From Xanthomarina arctica (lineage in GTDB: Bacteria > Bacteroidota > Bacteroidia > Flavobacteriales > Flavobacteriaceae): a DNA stretch of 64,000 nucleotides. Below, piece by piece: positions 36,652 through 45,222 of the stretch. The position numbers and the translations under genes were made by a program. Under the pieces are notes generated by a model that was not told the origin of the DNA, did not search any database, and worked only from the letters and a program-made list of their open reading frames with translations. The stretch lies in assembly GCF_014638915.1 (NCBI RefSeq), contig NZ_BMFQ01000002.1, positions 124,001 to 188,000 on the forward strand. The letters run 5' to 3'. The first letter of the stretch is position 1. Each line of letters begins with the position of its first letter.

Positions 36652-37779
36652 TTAATTCAATAATTCTGCAATTTTAGCATCAAGAGCTTCACCTCTTAAA
36701 TTTTTAGCAACAATTCTGCCTTCACTATCCAATATAAAGGTGGCAGGAATAGATTGAATGTTATATTGTTTAGCAATAGGGTCATTAAAATAAGCCAAGT
36801 TAGATACTTGGTGCCAAGTTAACTTATCTTTTTCAATAGCTTGAACCCATAATGCTTTAGCATCTTTTTGGTTAGGAGCTCCATCTAAAGACACACCAAT
36901 AATTTCAAGACCTTTGTCGTGATACTTTTCATATACTTTAACCACATTCGGGTTTTCTTTTCTACAAGGTCCACACCAAGCCGCCCAAAAATCGATGATG
37001 GTAACTTTGCCTTTTATTTCTGATAATGATACAGCAGTTCCATCAGGATTTGGAGCAGTAAAATCTGGAGCTAAGCCACCAACTTCTGTTGCACCTCTTG
37101 ATATGTTTAAACTTACAAGCTCTCCAAAATTACTTGAAACCACTTCGCTAGAAAATGTGTTGAATATTGCTTCTGCATCAGCTACACTAATGCCTTGACT
37201 TACCATTATATTCCCTAAAATGGCTGCGCTTGTTACTAAATCAGTATTATTTTTTACCAATTCTAGGTTTCTAGCATTGGATGCTTCCATCATATTTTTA
37301 AAATCCAATCTAATTTGATCAATCTCTACATTATTCATTTCGTTTTTTGCAATTCTGTAACGGTGACTAAACTCTGTGTTTTTCATGTTTAAAAACTCAG
37401 ATTCTTTCTGGTATAATTTTAAAAGATCATTTTCCTTGCTACCAGTAGTTACAGATTTTGGAAGACTGTCCTTGTAAAAAGTTATAGCCATTTTTTTATT
37501 TTCAACCATAATCGGAAAAACATCTTTAACTCCATCAATTGTTATATAATACATATCAGGAGAATCAATTGAACCTTTAAAAACTATTTTACCGTTTTCT
37601 ACTGTAGTGGAATCTAAAATAATTTCTTTTTCTTTATAAAAACTAATTAATTTTGCTTCACGGTTATTGATTTCAGCATCTATTTGGCCTTCAATCAAGA
37701 AACCGTTTAAGGGTTGTTCTTCCTTGCATGAAAATAAGGTTAAAAGCAGTAATAAAAATGAGATCGTGTTTCTTAACAT
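36652..37779 (-). CDS. TlpA-like thioredoxin lipoprotein with DUF4369 N-terminus
   Basis: Envelope thiol-disulfide protein of 375 residues: lipobox LFSC (Cys18), a DUF4369-type N-terminal domain (FLIEGQIDAEINNREAKL..) and a C-terminal AhpC/TSA-thioredoxin domain with WAAWCGPCRKENP near residue 270. The cis-Pro loop is SIPATFIL. CxxC as CGPC suggests a reducing role in cytochrome or protein thiol maturation in the periplasm. This domain order is typical of Bacteroidota. Single gene. Confidence 0.92.
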   Translation of the reverse strand: MLRNTISFLLLLLTLFSCKEEQPLNGFLIEGQIDAEINNREAKLISFYKEKEIILDSTTVENGKIVFKGSIDSPDMYYITIDGVKDVFPIMVENKKMAITFYKDSLPKSVTTGSKENDLLKLYQKESEFLNMKNTEFSHRYRIAKNEMNNVEIDQIRLDFKNMMEASNARNLELVKNNTDLVTSAAILGNIMVSQGISVADAEAIFNTFSSEVVSSNFGELVSLNISRGATEVGGLAPDFTAPNPDGTAVSLSEIKGKVTIIDFWAAWCGPCRKENPNVVKVYEKYHDKGLEIIGVSLDGAPNQKDAKALWVQAIEKDKLTWHQVSNLAYFNDPIAKQYNIQSIPATFILDSEGRIVAKNLRGEALDAKIAELLN

Positions 37780-37896
37780 GGGTAATATAGTTTAAATTAT
37801 TTTTTGCAAATATAATATGATTTTGAAACTTAACTTGTTAAGAATAGCTTAATAAATAGTCCTTTTTTTGTGCTAGTATTTTAGTATTTTTGCAAG

Positions 37897-39285
37897 ATGA
37901 ATCAAAACGACACTATTATTGCTTTAGCTACAGCTTCTGGAGCAGGAGCAATTGCTATTATTCGTTTATCTGGAAATGATGCGATATCTATTGCTTCGAA
38001 ATTATTTAAATCGATTCACCAAAAAGATTTAACCAAACAAGTAACACATAGCATTCATCTCGGACATATCATGGATGGCAATAGGACTATTGACGAGGTT
38101 TTAGTGTCTTTGTTTAAAAATCCAAAATCTTATACTGGGGAAAATGTAGTCGAAATAAGTTGTCATGGCTCTGTCTATATTCAACAAGAAATTTTGCAAT
38201 TGTTTTTAAGAAATGGTTGTCGCATGGCTGATGCAGGGGAATTTACGCTACGTGCTTTTCTAAATGGAAAGCTGGATTTAAGTCAAGCAGAAGCTGTAGC
38301 CGATTTAATTTCTAGTGATAATGAAGCGTCTCATCAAATTGCTATGCAACAAATGCGTGGTGGTTTTTCTAGTGAAATAGCCAAGCTACGAGAAGAACTC
38401 TTAAACTTTGCATCCTTAATTGAGCTAGAACTGGATTTCGCAGAAGAAGATGTTGAATTTGCCGATAGAACCCAATTTAGAGATTTAGTGGAACGCATTA
38501 GTTTTGTTTTAAAACGCTTAATAGATTCTTTTGCTGTTGGAAATGTCATTAAAAATGGAATTCCGGTGGCTATTGTTGGTGAACCCAACGTTGGAAAATC
38601 CACTTTATTAAATGCTTTGTTAAACGAAGAGCGTGCTATTGTTTCAGAAATTGCAGGTACTACAAGAGATACCATTGAAGACGAAATTTCTATTGGAGGC
38701 ATTGGTTTCCGTTTTATTGATACGGCAGGAATACGAGATACAAAGGATGTTGTTGAAAGTATAGGAATTAAAAAAACCTTCGAAAAAATTGAGCAGGCAC
38801 AAGTGGTAATTTATTTGTTTAGCTCCGAAGAATTTAAGGTTCAAAGCTCCAAGTTTAAAGTGGAGTTGGAGAAAATTAAAAACAAGTACCCATTAAAACC
38901 ACTTATCGTAATTGCTAATAAAATTGATAAAGTTGACGATGTGCTTCTTGCTAATATGCAAAAGGAGATCCCTGATATTCATTTATTATCTGCAAAAACA
39001 GGTCTAGGTGTTGAAGAACTAACTAATAAACTTCTTAATTTAATCAATACGGGTGCGCTTAGAAATAACGAAACCATTATTACAAATACAAGACATTACG
39101 ATGCTTTGCTAAAAGCTTTAGAAGAAATCCAGAAAGTGAAATATGGGTTAGATTCTGGAATCTCTGGAGATTTGATGGCTATTGATATTAGAGAAGCCCT
39201 ATATCAGTTTGGGTTAATAACTGGGAATGTCACTAACGACGAGCTTTTAGGGAATATTTTTGCCAATTTTTGTATTGGTAAATAA
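37897..39285 (+). CDS. mnmE: tRNA uridine-5-carboxymethylaminomethyl modification GTPase MnmE
   Basis: GTPase that with MnmG modifies wobble U34 of certain tRNAs. The 462-residue protein has the N-terminal tetrahydrofolate domain (TIIALATASGAGAIAIIRLSG), the G domain (P-loop GEPNVGKS at about 228-235, DTAGIRDT, NKID) and the C-terminal CIGK whose Cys is catalytic. An insertion FKVQSSKFKVE (about 312-322) inside the G domain comes from a low-complexity AAGTTC-like DNA repeat. A TATTTTTG box ends 4 nt before the ATG, so the transcript may be leaderless or nearly so. It marks the left border of the copper island. Confidence 0.96.
   Translation: MNQNDTIIALATASGAGAIAIIRLSGNDAISIASKLFKSIHQKDLTKQVTHSIHLGHIMDGNRTIDEVLVSLFKNPKSYTGENVVEISCHGSVYIQQEILQLFLRNGCRMADAGEFTLRAFLNGKLDLSQAEAVADLISSDNEASHQIAMQQMRGGFSSEIAKLREELLNFASLIELELDFAEEDVEFADRTQFRDLVERISFVLKRLIDSFAVGNVIKNGIPVAIVGEPNVGKSTLLNALLNEERAIVSEIAGTTRDTIEDEISIGGIGFRFIDTAGIRDTKDVVESIGIKKTFEKIEQAQVVIYLFSSEEFKVQSSKFKVELEKIKNKYPLKPLIVIANKIDKVDDVLLANMQKEIPDIHLLSAKTGLGVEELTNKLLNLINTGALRNNETIITNTRHYDALLKALEEIQKVKYGLDSGISGDLMAIDIREALYQFGLITGNVTNDELLGNIFANFCIGK
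38832..38866 (+). repeat. degenerate AAGTTC/AAGTTT repeat inside mnmE
   Basis: Successive TTTAAGGTTC, AAAGCTCC and AAGTTTAAAG units, in frame, encode FKVQSSKFKVE. It resembles tandem AAGTTC-like repeats common between flavobacterial genes. Confidence 0.55.
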
Positions 39286-39288
39286 TTT

Positions 39289-39307
39289 CACATTTTATAA
39301 AAATGTG
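39289..39307 (+). terminator. possible hairpin after mnmE
   Basis: CACATTTT (39289-39296) pairs with AAAATGTG (39300-39307) around ATA. The T-run after it is poor, so termination would be weak. Confidence 0.4.
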
Positions 39308-39353
39308 TTAAAAATAACATGCATTATTAAAATTTCATACCTTTGTTACTTAT

Positions 39354-39767
39354 ATGAAAAAAGTATTCCATAAAATCATGTCTTTGTCAATGGCTTTTGT
39401 AGTGTTATTCTCTACGATGTCGTTTACAATTGATATGCATTATTGTGGAGGTACTTTAATGGATACTGCTATTTTCCAAAAAATAGAAACCTGCGGTATG
39501 GAAATGGAAAAACCTTTAGGTGAAGGTTGTTCTATTTCTAAAAAGAATTGTTGTAATGATGAACAAGTTATTGTTGCTGGTCAAGACCAATTGCAATTAC
39601 ATGTTGACAGCATTTCTTTTGAGCAACAGGTATTTATAGCTTCATTTGTATACACATATATCAACCTTTTTGAAGGTTTAGATGCTAATGTCTCTACTTT
39701 CGAAGAATATGACCCACCACTCGTCAGAAAACAAATCTACAAGTTTGACGAGACTTATTTAATTTGA
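39354..39767 (+). CDS. HYC_CC_PP family protein
   Basis: A 137-residue exported protein with the three marks that name the family: HYC (29-31, in DMHYCGG), CC (66-67, in KKNCCNDE) and PP (in EYDPPLV near the C-terminus). An N-terminal hydrophobic segment (MAFVVLFSTMSFTI) serves as signal. The family is a Bacteroidota small protein regularly found before CusA-type pumps, and the Cys/His set suggests metal sensing or trafficking. A TACCTTTG box (39338-39345) 8 bp before the ATG implies a very short leader. It opens the copper island. Confidence 0.9.
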   Translation: MKKVFHKIMSLSMAFVVLFSTMSFTIDMHYCGGTLMDTAIFQKIETCGMEMEKPLGEGCSISKKNCCNDEQVIVAGQDQLQLHVDSISFEQQVFIASFVYTYINLFEGLDANVSTFEEYDPPLVRKQIYKFDETYLI

Positions 39768-39894
39768 TTTTTAAACAATAGACTGTGTTATCCTATAATT
39801 GTTATGTTATACGGATGATTTCTTGTATTCGGTATTTTCATATATCGAATGAATTTTAAAATGATTGATAGTGAATTTGAATTATATTTTCTTT

Positions 39895-39946
39895 AGATAA
39901 AATAGAAAATATAAACATAGCCATAGTTACGGTTCTATTTTATCTT
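39895..39946. promoter_or_regulatory. 13-bp inverted repeat upstream of cusA
   Basis: Perfect arms AGATAAAATAGAA (39895-39907) and TTCTATTTTATCT (39933-39945) enclose a 25-nt loop. It lies in the middle of the 271-bp gap between the HYC_CC_PP gene and cusA, so it could be an operator, an attenuator or an RNA hairpin. No other gene is seen in that gap. Confidence 0.6.
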
Positions 39947-40038
39947 GAAATATAAAGGAAATAGAAACTAATTCAATCGATTATTTTGAAGTTTATTAGG
40001 TATTCCACCCATGTCTAACTGTTTAATAATCAAACTTC

Positions 40039-43000
40039 ATGCTAAATAAAAGCATTAAATTTTTAATAGAGAATAAAATCGTAGCTGTTTTATTACTTGT
40101 CCTTTTTGTAGGATGGGGAACTGTAAACGCACCTTTTAATTGGAATACTGGTTTTTTACCAAGTGACCCTGTAGCTGTAGATGCCATACCAGATATTGGT
40201 GAAAATCAACAAATTGTATTCACAAAGTGGGATGGTCGTTCGCCACAAGATATCGAAGACCAAATTACTTATCCTTTAACCACTTCTTTACTTGGAATTC
40301 CTGGAGTAAAAACCATTCGTAGTTCCTCTATGTTTGGCTTCTCTAGTATTTATATCATTTTTGAAGAGGACATCGAGTTTTATTGGAGCCGAAGTCGGAT
40401 TTTAGAAAAATTAAATTCACTCCCAAGCGGATTATTACCAGAAGGTGTGAACCCGGCTTTAGGACCAGATGCAACCGGGTTAGGTCAGATTTATTGGTAC
40501 ACTCTAGAAGGAAGAGATAAAGACGGAAACGTTACTGGTGGATGGGATTTACAAGAATTACGAAGCATACAAGATTACTACGTAAAATTTGCCTTATCGT
40601 CTGCAAGTGGTGTTTCTGAAGTAGCTTCCATTGGTGGTTATGTTCAGGAATATCAGGTAGATGTGAATCCGGAATTAATGCGCCAATACAATATTGGTTT
40701 AAACGAAGTTGTAAAAGCGGTTAAAAGCAGTAATCAAGACATTGGTGCACAAACTTTAGAAATCAATCAAGCAGAATATTTAGTACGTGGTTTAGGATAT
40801 ATAAAATCCGTAGAAGATCTTGAAAATGCAGTAGTAACTTCTAAGGATTTTACAGCTATTAAAATTAAAGACATTGGTAAAGTATCCTTAGGTCCTGCAG
40901 CACGACGTGGTTTATTAGATAAAGAAGGCGCAGAAGTTGTTGGTGGTGTTGTAGTTGCTAGATATGGAGCAAATCCTATGGAAGTAATTACAAATGTAAA
41001 AGAAAAAATAGCCGAACTAAAAGACGGTTTACCTACTAAAGTTTTGGCCGACGGACGAACATCTCAATTAACAGTTGTTCCTTTTTACGATCGTTCTGAA
41101 TTAATTGTAGAGACCTTAGACACACTTACCGAAGCATTAACTTTAGAAATATTAATTACCATTTTGGTGATTATTGTAATGGTTTTTAATTTAAGAGCTT
41201 CCCTTTTAATTTCTGGCTTGTTGCCGGTTGCTATTTTAATGGTATTTGTGACGATGAAACTATTTAATGTAGATGCAAATATTGTGGCACTTTCTGGTAT
41301 AGCAATTGCCATTGGCACCATGGTAGATGTGGGCGTTATACTTGCAGAAAATATGATCCGTCATCTTGATGAGGATAAAGTGAAGAGTGAAAAGTTAATA
41401 GTGAAAAGTAAAAATGTCCTTCCGACAGAGCAAGGCATGAGCGACGAGCCTGCCTTGCCGTCAGGCAGGGAATCTCATCAACAAAACCTTAATGCAGTTA
41501 AAACTGATAAACTTTCAATAAACGAAATTATTTATAACGCTACCGCGGAAGTTTCCGGAGCCATATTAACAGCGGTTTTAACAACCATTATTAGTTTTGT
41601 TCCTGTTTTTACGATGGTGGGTGCAGAAGGTAAATTGTTTAGACCTTTGGCTTTTACTAAAACAATGGCATTATCTGCTTCTTTAGTAATTGCTTTGTTT
41701 ATAATTCCGCCTTTAGCAGCTTTTTTATTCCGTAAAACAACGCTAAAAAATTCATTTAAATACATTGTAAGTGGTGCTTTAATTCTTGCCGGAATTGCAA
41801 TTGTAATAAGTGGATTTTGGTTAGGTCTTATAGTATTTGCTTTCGGAATTTCGGGCTTATTAGGCATTCTAGGAAAACTAGATAGTAAAAAAGTAAACCT
41901 TGTAAATATTATTATTTCTTCTGTAGCTATTGTATTTCTATTAGCTGAATATTGGAGACCTTTAGGTTTTAATCGTAGTATTTTTACCAACTTAATTTTT
42001 GTGGCTATTATCTGCTTCGGAATTTTAGGACTATTTTCTATTTTTAGAAAATATTACGGACAAATTTTACAATGGGCTTTAGCGAATAAGATGTTGTTTT
42101 TAATGGTTCCAATCACCGTTCTTGTTTCTGGATTTTGGATTATGAAGAACACCGGAAAAGAATTTATGCCTTCATTAAATGAAGGATCTTTTCTACTAAT
42201 GCCTACTTCTCTTCCGCATTCTGGTGTGGAAGAAAACAAACGTGTGTTACAGCAATTAGATATGGCAGTTGCTACCATTCCTGAAATTGAAACGGTAGTA
42301 GGTAAATCCGGTAGAACAGAATCTGCTTTAGATCCTGCTCCTTTAATGATGTACGAAAATATGATTCAGTATAAATCTGAATATATGCGTAATTCCGAAG
42401 GAAAAAGACAACGTTATAAAGTAAATGCGGATGGTTTGTTTGAATTGAAAACAAATGTCATTCCGACAGAGCAAGGAACGAGCTACGAGGAATCTTATCA
42501 AGAAACTCTTCATGCCGATCAGAATAATAAGTCAAAACGTTTTATTGCCGCAGGAACATCTATAAAAGCGAACCAACTTATCGAAGACAATGATGGTGAA
42601 TTCTACCGAAACTGGCGACCAGAAATTAAGAATCCAGATGATATTTGGAAAGAAATCATAAAAGTTACCAAGTTACCGGGCGTAACATCTGCTCCCAAAT
42701 TACAACCTATAGAAACACGCTTAGTCATGCTTCAAACAGGGATGCGTGCACCTATGGGAATTAAAGTAAAAGGGCAAGATTTAAAACAAATTGAAGCTTT
42801 TGGATTAGAATTAGAAAGTCTTTTAAAACAAGCGGAAGGTGTTAAAGTAGAAGCTGTTTTTGCCGATAGAATTGTGGGTAAACCGTATTTATTGATTGAT
42901 ATTGATAGAGAAAAAATAGCCCGATATGGAATATCTATAGAAGATGTACAAAGTGTGTTAAAGGTTGCTATTGGTGGAATGGAATTAACCCAAACTGTGG

Positions 43001-43950
43001 AAGGCCGAGAACGATATGGAGTTCGTGTGCGTTACCCAAGAGAATTACGTGGCAATCCAGAAGACATCAAAGACATTTATATTCCTGTAGAAAAAGGGAG
43101 TCCTGTGCCATTAAGTGAATTGGCAACGATTCGTTATGAACAAGGGCCGCAGGTAATAAAAAGTGAAGACACCTTTTTAGTCGGTTATGTATTGTTTGAT
43201 AAAATAGACGGTTTTGCAGAAGTAGCTGTGGTAGAAAATGCGCAAGCCTTATTTCAGCAGAAAATAGATTCAGGAGAATTAATTGTTCCCAAAGGAATCA
43301 GTTATAAGTTCACAGGAACGTATGAGAATCAATTACGTGCAGAAAAAACATTGGCTATTGTAGTTCCTTTGGCGCTGGCTATCATCTTTTTAATCCTGTA
43401 TTTTCAGTTTAAATCTATAACAACTTCATTAATGGTATTTACCGGAATTGCCGTTGCATTTGCTGGTGGTTTTATTATGATTTGGTTATACGGACAAGAT
43501 TGGTTCTTCAATTTTAGTTTCTTTGGCGAGAATATGCGGGATCTTTTCAACATGAAAACCATCAATTTAAGTGTGGCTGTTTGGGTTGGTTTTATTGCTT
43601 TATTTGGAATAGCAACAGATGATGGTGTTGTAATGGCAACCTATCTTACACAAACTTTTGATCGTGAAAAACCTGCGGATAAAATGAGCATTAGAGCTTC
43701 TGCTTTAGAAGCGGCTAAAAAACGTATTCGTCCGTGTTTAATGACAACAGTAACTACCATTTTGGCGTTGTTACCCGTTTTAACATCCACAGGAAAAGGA
43801 AGCGATATTATGATTCCGATGGCGATTCCAATTTTTGGAGGTATGGTGATTGATATTACGTCTTACTTTATTGTTCCGGTTTTGTATAGTTGGAGAGAAG
43901 AGATGAAACTGAAGAGATTAGAGAGAAAAGAGAATAGACTAAAACAATAA
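40039..43950 (+). CDS. cusA: CusA/CzcA-family RND heavy-metal efflux pump
   Basis: Proton-driven inner-membrane pump of a Cus-type tripartite system. Family marks: FTKWDGRSPQDIEDQITYPL, PGVKTIRSSSMFGFS, AIGTMVDVGVILAENMIRHL in TM4, GIATDDGVVMATYLT, and C-terminal RIRPCLMTTVTTILALLPVL. The 1303 residues exceed the usual ~1040 by Bacteroidota-specific extra membrane segments (about 575-690) and by two repeat-derived insertions. One is at about 447-485 in the cytoplasmic loop after TM4, the other at about 806-822 in a periplasmic region. Both keep the frame. The TolC gene follows by 2 bp; the adaptor gene is 11.6 kb downstream. Confidence 0.94.
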   Translation: MLNKSIKFLIENKIVAVLLLVLFVGWGTVNAPFNWNTGFLPSDPVAVDAIPDIGENQQIVFTKWDGRSPQDIEDQITYPLTTSLLGIPGVKTIRSSSMFGFSSIYIIFEEDIEFYWSRSRILEKLNSLPSGLLPEGVNPALGPDATGLGQIYWYTLEGRDKDGNVTGGWDLQELRSIQDYYVKFALSSASGVSEVASIGGYVQEYQVDVNPELMRQYNIGLNEVVKAVKSSNQDIGAQTLEINQAEYLVRGLGYIKSVEDLENAVVTSKDFTAIKIKDIGKVSLGPAARRGLLDKEGAEVVGGVVVARYGANPMEVITNVKEKIAELKDGLPTKVLADGRTSQLTVVPFYDRSELIVETLDTLTEALTLEILITILVIIVMVFNLRASLLISGLLPVAILMVFVTMKLFNVDANIVALSGIAIAIGTMVDVGVILAENMIRHLDEDKVKSEKLIVKSKNVLPTEQGMSDEPALPSGRESHQQNLNAVKTDKLSINEIIYNATAEVSGAILTAVLTTIISFVPVFTMVGAEGKLFRPLAFTKTMALSASLVIALFIIPPLAAFLFRKTTLKNSFKYIVSGALILAGIAIVISGFWLGLIVFAFGISGLLGILGKLDSKKVNLVNIIISSVAIVFLLAEYWRPLGFNRSIFTNLIFVAIICFGILGLFSIFRKYYGQILQWALANKMLFLMVPITVLVSGFWIMKNTGKEFMPSLNEGSFLLMPTSLPHSGVEENKRVLQQLDMAVATIPEIETVVGKSGRTESALDPAPLMMYENMIQYKSEYMRNSEGKRQRYKVNADGLFELKTNVIPTEQGTSYEESYQETLHADQNNKSKRFIAAGTSIKANQLIEDNDGEFYRNWRPEIKNPDDIWKEIIKVTKLPGVTSAPKLQPIETRLVMLQTGMRAPMGIKVKGQDLKQIEAFGLELESLLKQAEGVKVEAVFADRIVGKPYLLIDIDREKIARYGISIEDVQSVLKVAIGGMELTQTVEGRERYGVRVRYPRELRGNPEDIKDIYIPVEKGSPVPLSELATIRYEQGPQVIKSEDTFLVGYVLFDKIDGFAEVAVVENAQALFQQKIDSGELIVPKGISYKFTGTYENQLRAEKTLAIVVPLALAIIFLILYFQFKSITTSLMVFTGIAVAFAGGFIMIWLYGQDWFFNFSFFGENMRDLFNMKTINLSVAVWVGFIALFGIATDDGVVMATYLTQTFDREKPADKMSIRASALEAAKKRIRPCLMTTVTTILALLPVLTSTGKGSDIMIPMAIPIFGGMVIDITSYFIVPVLYSWREEMKLKRLERKENRLKQ
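41415..41480 (+). repeat. palindromic repeat inserted in cusA, copy 1
   Basis: Element begins TGTCCTTCCGACAGAGCAAG and ends CAGGGAATCTCATCA. It contains a nested palindrome CCTGCCT (41449-41455) / AGGCAGG (41463-41469), the same as at 6198. It is in frame and encodes NVLPTEQGMSDE then PALPSGRESHQ. Confidence 0.85.
42456..42500 (+). repeat. palindromic repeat inserted in cusA, copy 2
   Basis: Begins TGTCATTCCGACAGAGCAAG and ends GAGGAATCTTATCA; it matches copy 1 closely but lacks the nested CCTGCC palindrome. In frame, it encodes NVIPTEQGTSYEESYQ. Confidence 0.85.
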
Positions 43951-43952
43951 TA

Positions 43953-45194
43953 ATGAAAAACTATAATAAATTATACGTATTAAGATCCGTCTTTGTTCTT
44001 TGCTCTCTGTTCTTTGTTATTAAAGGAAATTCACAAGAATTGGAAACCCTTATAGATGAAGCTTTAACAAATAATCCGGAGATTCAAAAATTTGATTTAC
44101 AATATCAGATAGCTTCAGAAAAAGTGAATGAAGTCAATACCTTATCAAATACAGAATTTGGTGTGGGTTATTTTGTAAGCGAACCAGAAACTCGTACAGG
44201 AGCACAAAAATTTAAAATAGCAGCTAAACAAATGCTTCCTTGGTTTGGAACCATATCCGCTAGAGAAAACTACGCCACATCAATGGCCGACGCCCAGTAT
44301 GTTGAAGTAACCATAGCTAAACGTAAGCTTGCCCTTTCTGTATCTCAATTCTATTACTTGCTCTATGAAATTAGGGCAAAGCAGGAAGTGCTCGATGAAA
44401 ATATAGTGCTTTTAGAGTCCTATGAGCAACTAGCGCTTACGTCCTTGGAAGTTGGTAAGGCATCTGTAGTGGATGTTTTAAGATTACAGATTAGACAAAA
44501 CGAACTCACTCAGGATAAAGATGTTTTAATTCAGCAAAACGAGGGGATCCAGGCAGCCATGAATAGTTTAATGAACCAAAAGTATGATCAAGCCGTCTCA
44601 GTGGTTGCTTTTTTGGAAATCCCAGAAGAAGATCCTTTTTATAGTTATGAGACGTTGACGGTTAATCCAGAATTACTCAAATACGATAAACTCTATGAAT
44701 CTATTGAACAGTCTGAATTGTTAAACCAAAAAGATAGTAGCCCTATGGTAGGTTTTGGATTGGATTATATCAATGTTGAAAAAAGGCCAGACATGACATT
44801 TACTGATAACGGAAAAGATATTGTCATGCCTATGGTAACACTTTCTATTCCTATATTCAATAAAAAGTTTAAGTCTCAAACCATACAAAATCACTTGCGA
44901 AAGCAGGAAATACAATCTCAAAAAGAAGAGCGCTTTAATGTGCTTACTTCTGAATTATCGAAAGCTATTTCTCAGCGAAATCAGTCACGGATTAAATTCA
45001 ATACCCAAGAGAAAAACCTGAGACAAGCTGAAGATGCTGAAGACATCCTCATTCGAAGTTATGAAACGGGAACTATTGATTTTAATGATGTTTTAGATAT
45101 TCAAGAACTACAATTAAAGTTTCAAATGGGGCAAATAGAATCTGTTAAAACTTATTATACTCAATCAACGATAATTAATTATTTAATAAAATAA
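43953..45194 (+). CDS. TolC-family outer membrane channel (CusC-like)
   Basis: Outer membrane exit duct for the CusA pump. The 413-residue protein has an SPI signal (ending VIKGNSQ) and the two long helical hairpin repeats of TolC/OEP proteins: LIDEALTNNPEIQKFDLQYQ, LEVGKASVVDVLRLQIRQNE, and later YETGTIDFNDVLDIQELQLKF. The G.(A/T)...DVL..Q motif appears in both halves, as expected. It follows cusA by 2 bp and precedes the oxidase gene by 28 bp. Confidence 0.93.
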   Translation: MKNYNKLYVLRSVFVLCSLFFVIKGNSQELETLIDEALTNNPEIQKFDLQYQIASEKVNEVNTLSNTEFGVGYFVSEPETRTGAQKFKIAAKQMLPWFGTISARENYATSMADAQYVEVTIAKRKLALSVSQFYYLLYEIRAKQEVLDENIVLLESYEQLALTSLEVGKASVVDVLRLQIRQNELTQDKDVLIQQNEGIQAAMNSLMNQKYDQAVSVVAFLEIPEEDPFYSYETLTVNPELLKYDKLYESIEQSELLNQKDSSPMVGFGLDYINVEKRPDMTFTDNGKDIVMPMVTLSIPIFNKKFKSQTIQNHLRKQEIQSQKEERFNVLTSELSKAISQRNQSRIKFNTQEKNLRQAEDAEDILIRSYETGTIDFNDVLDIQELQLKFQMGQIESVKTYYTQSTIINYLIK

Positions 45195-45222
45195 TAAAGC
45201 AACTTTTAATAAACTTTTCAAA

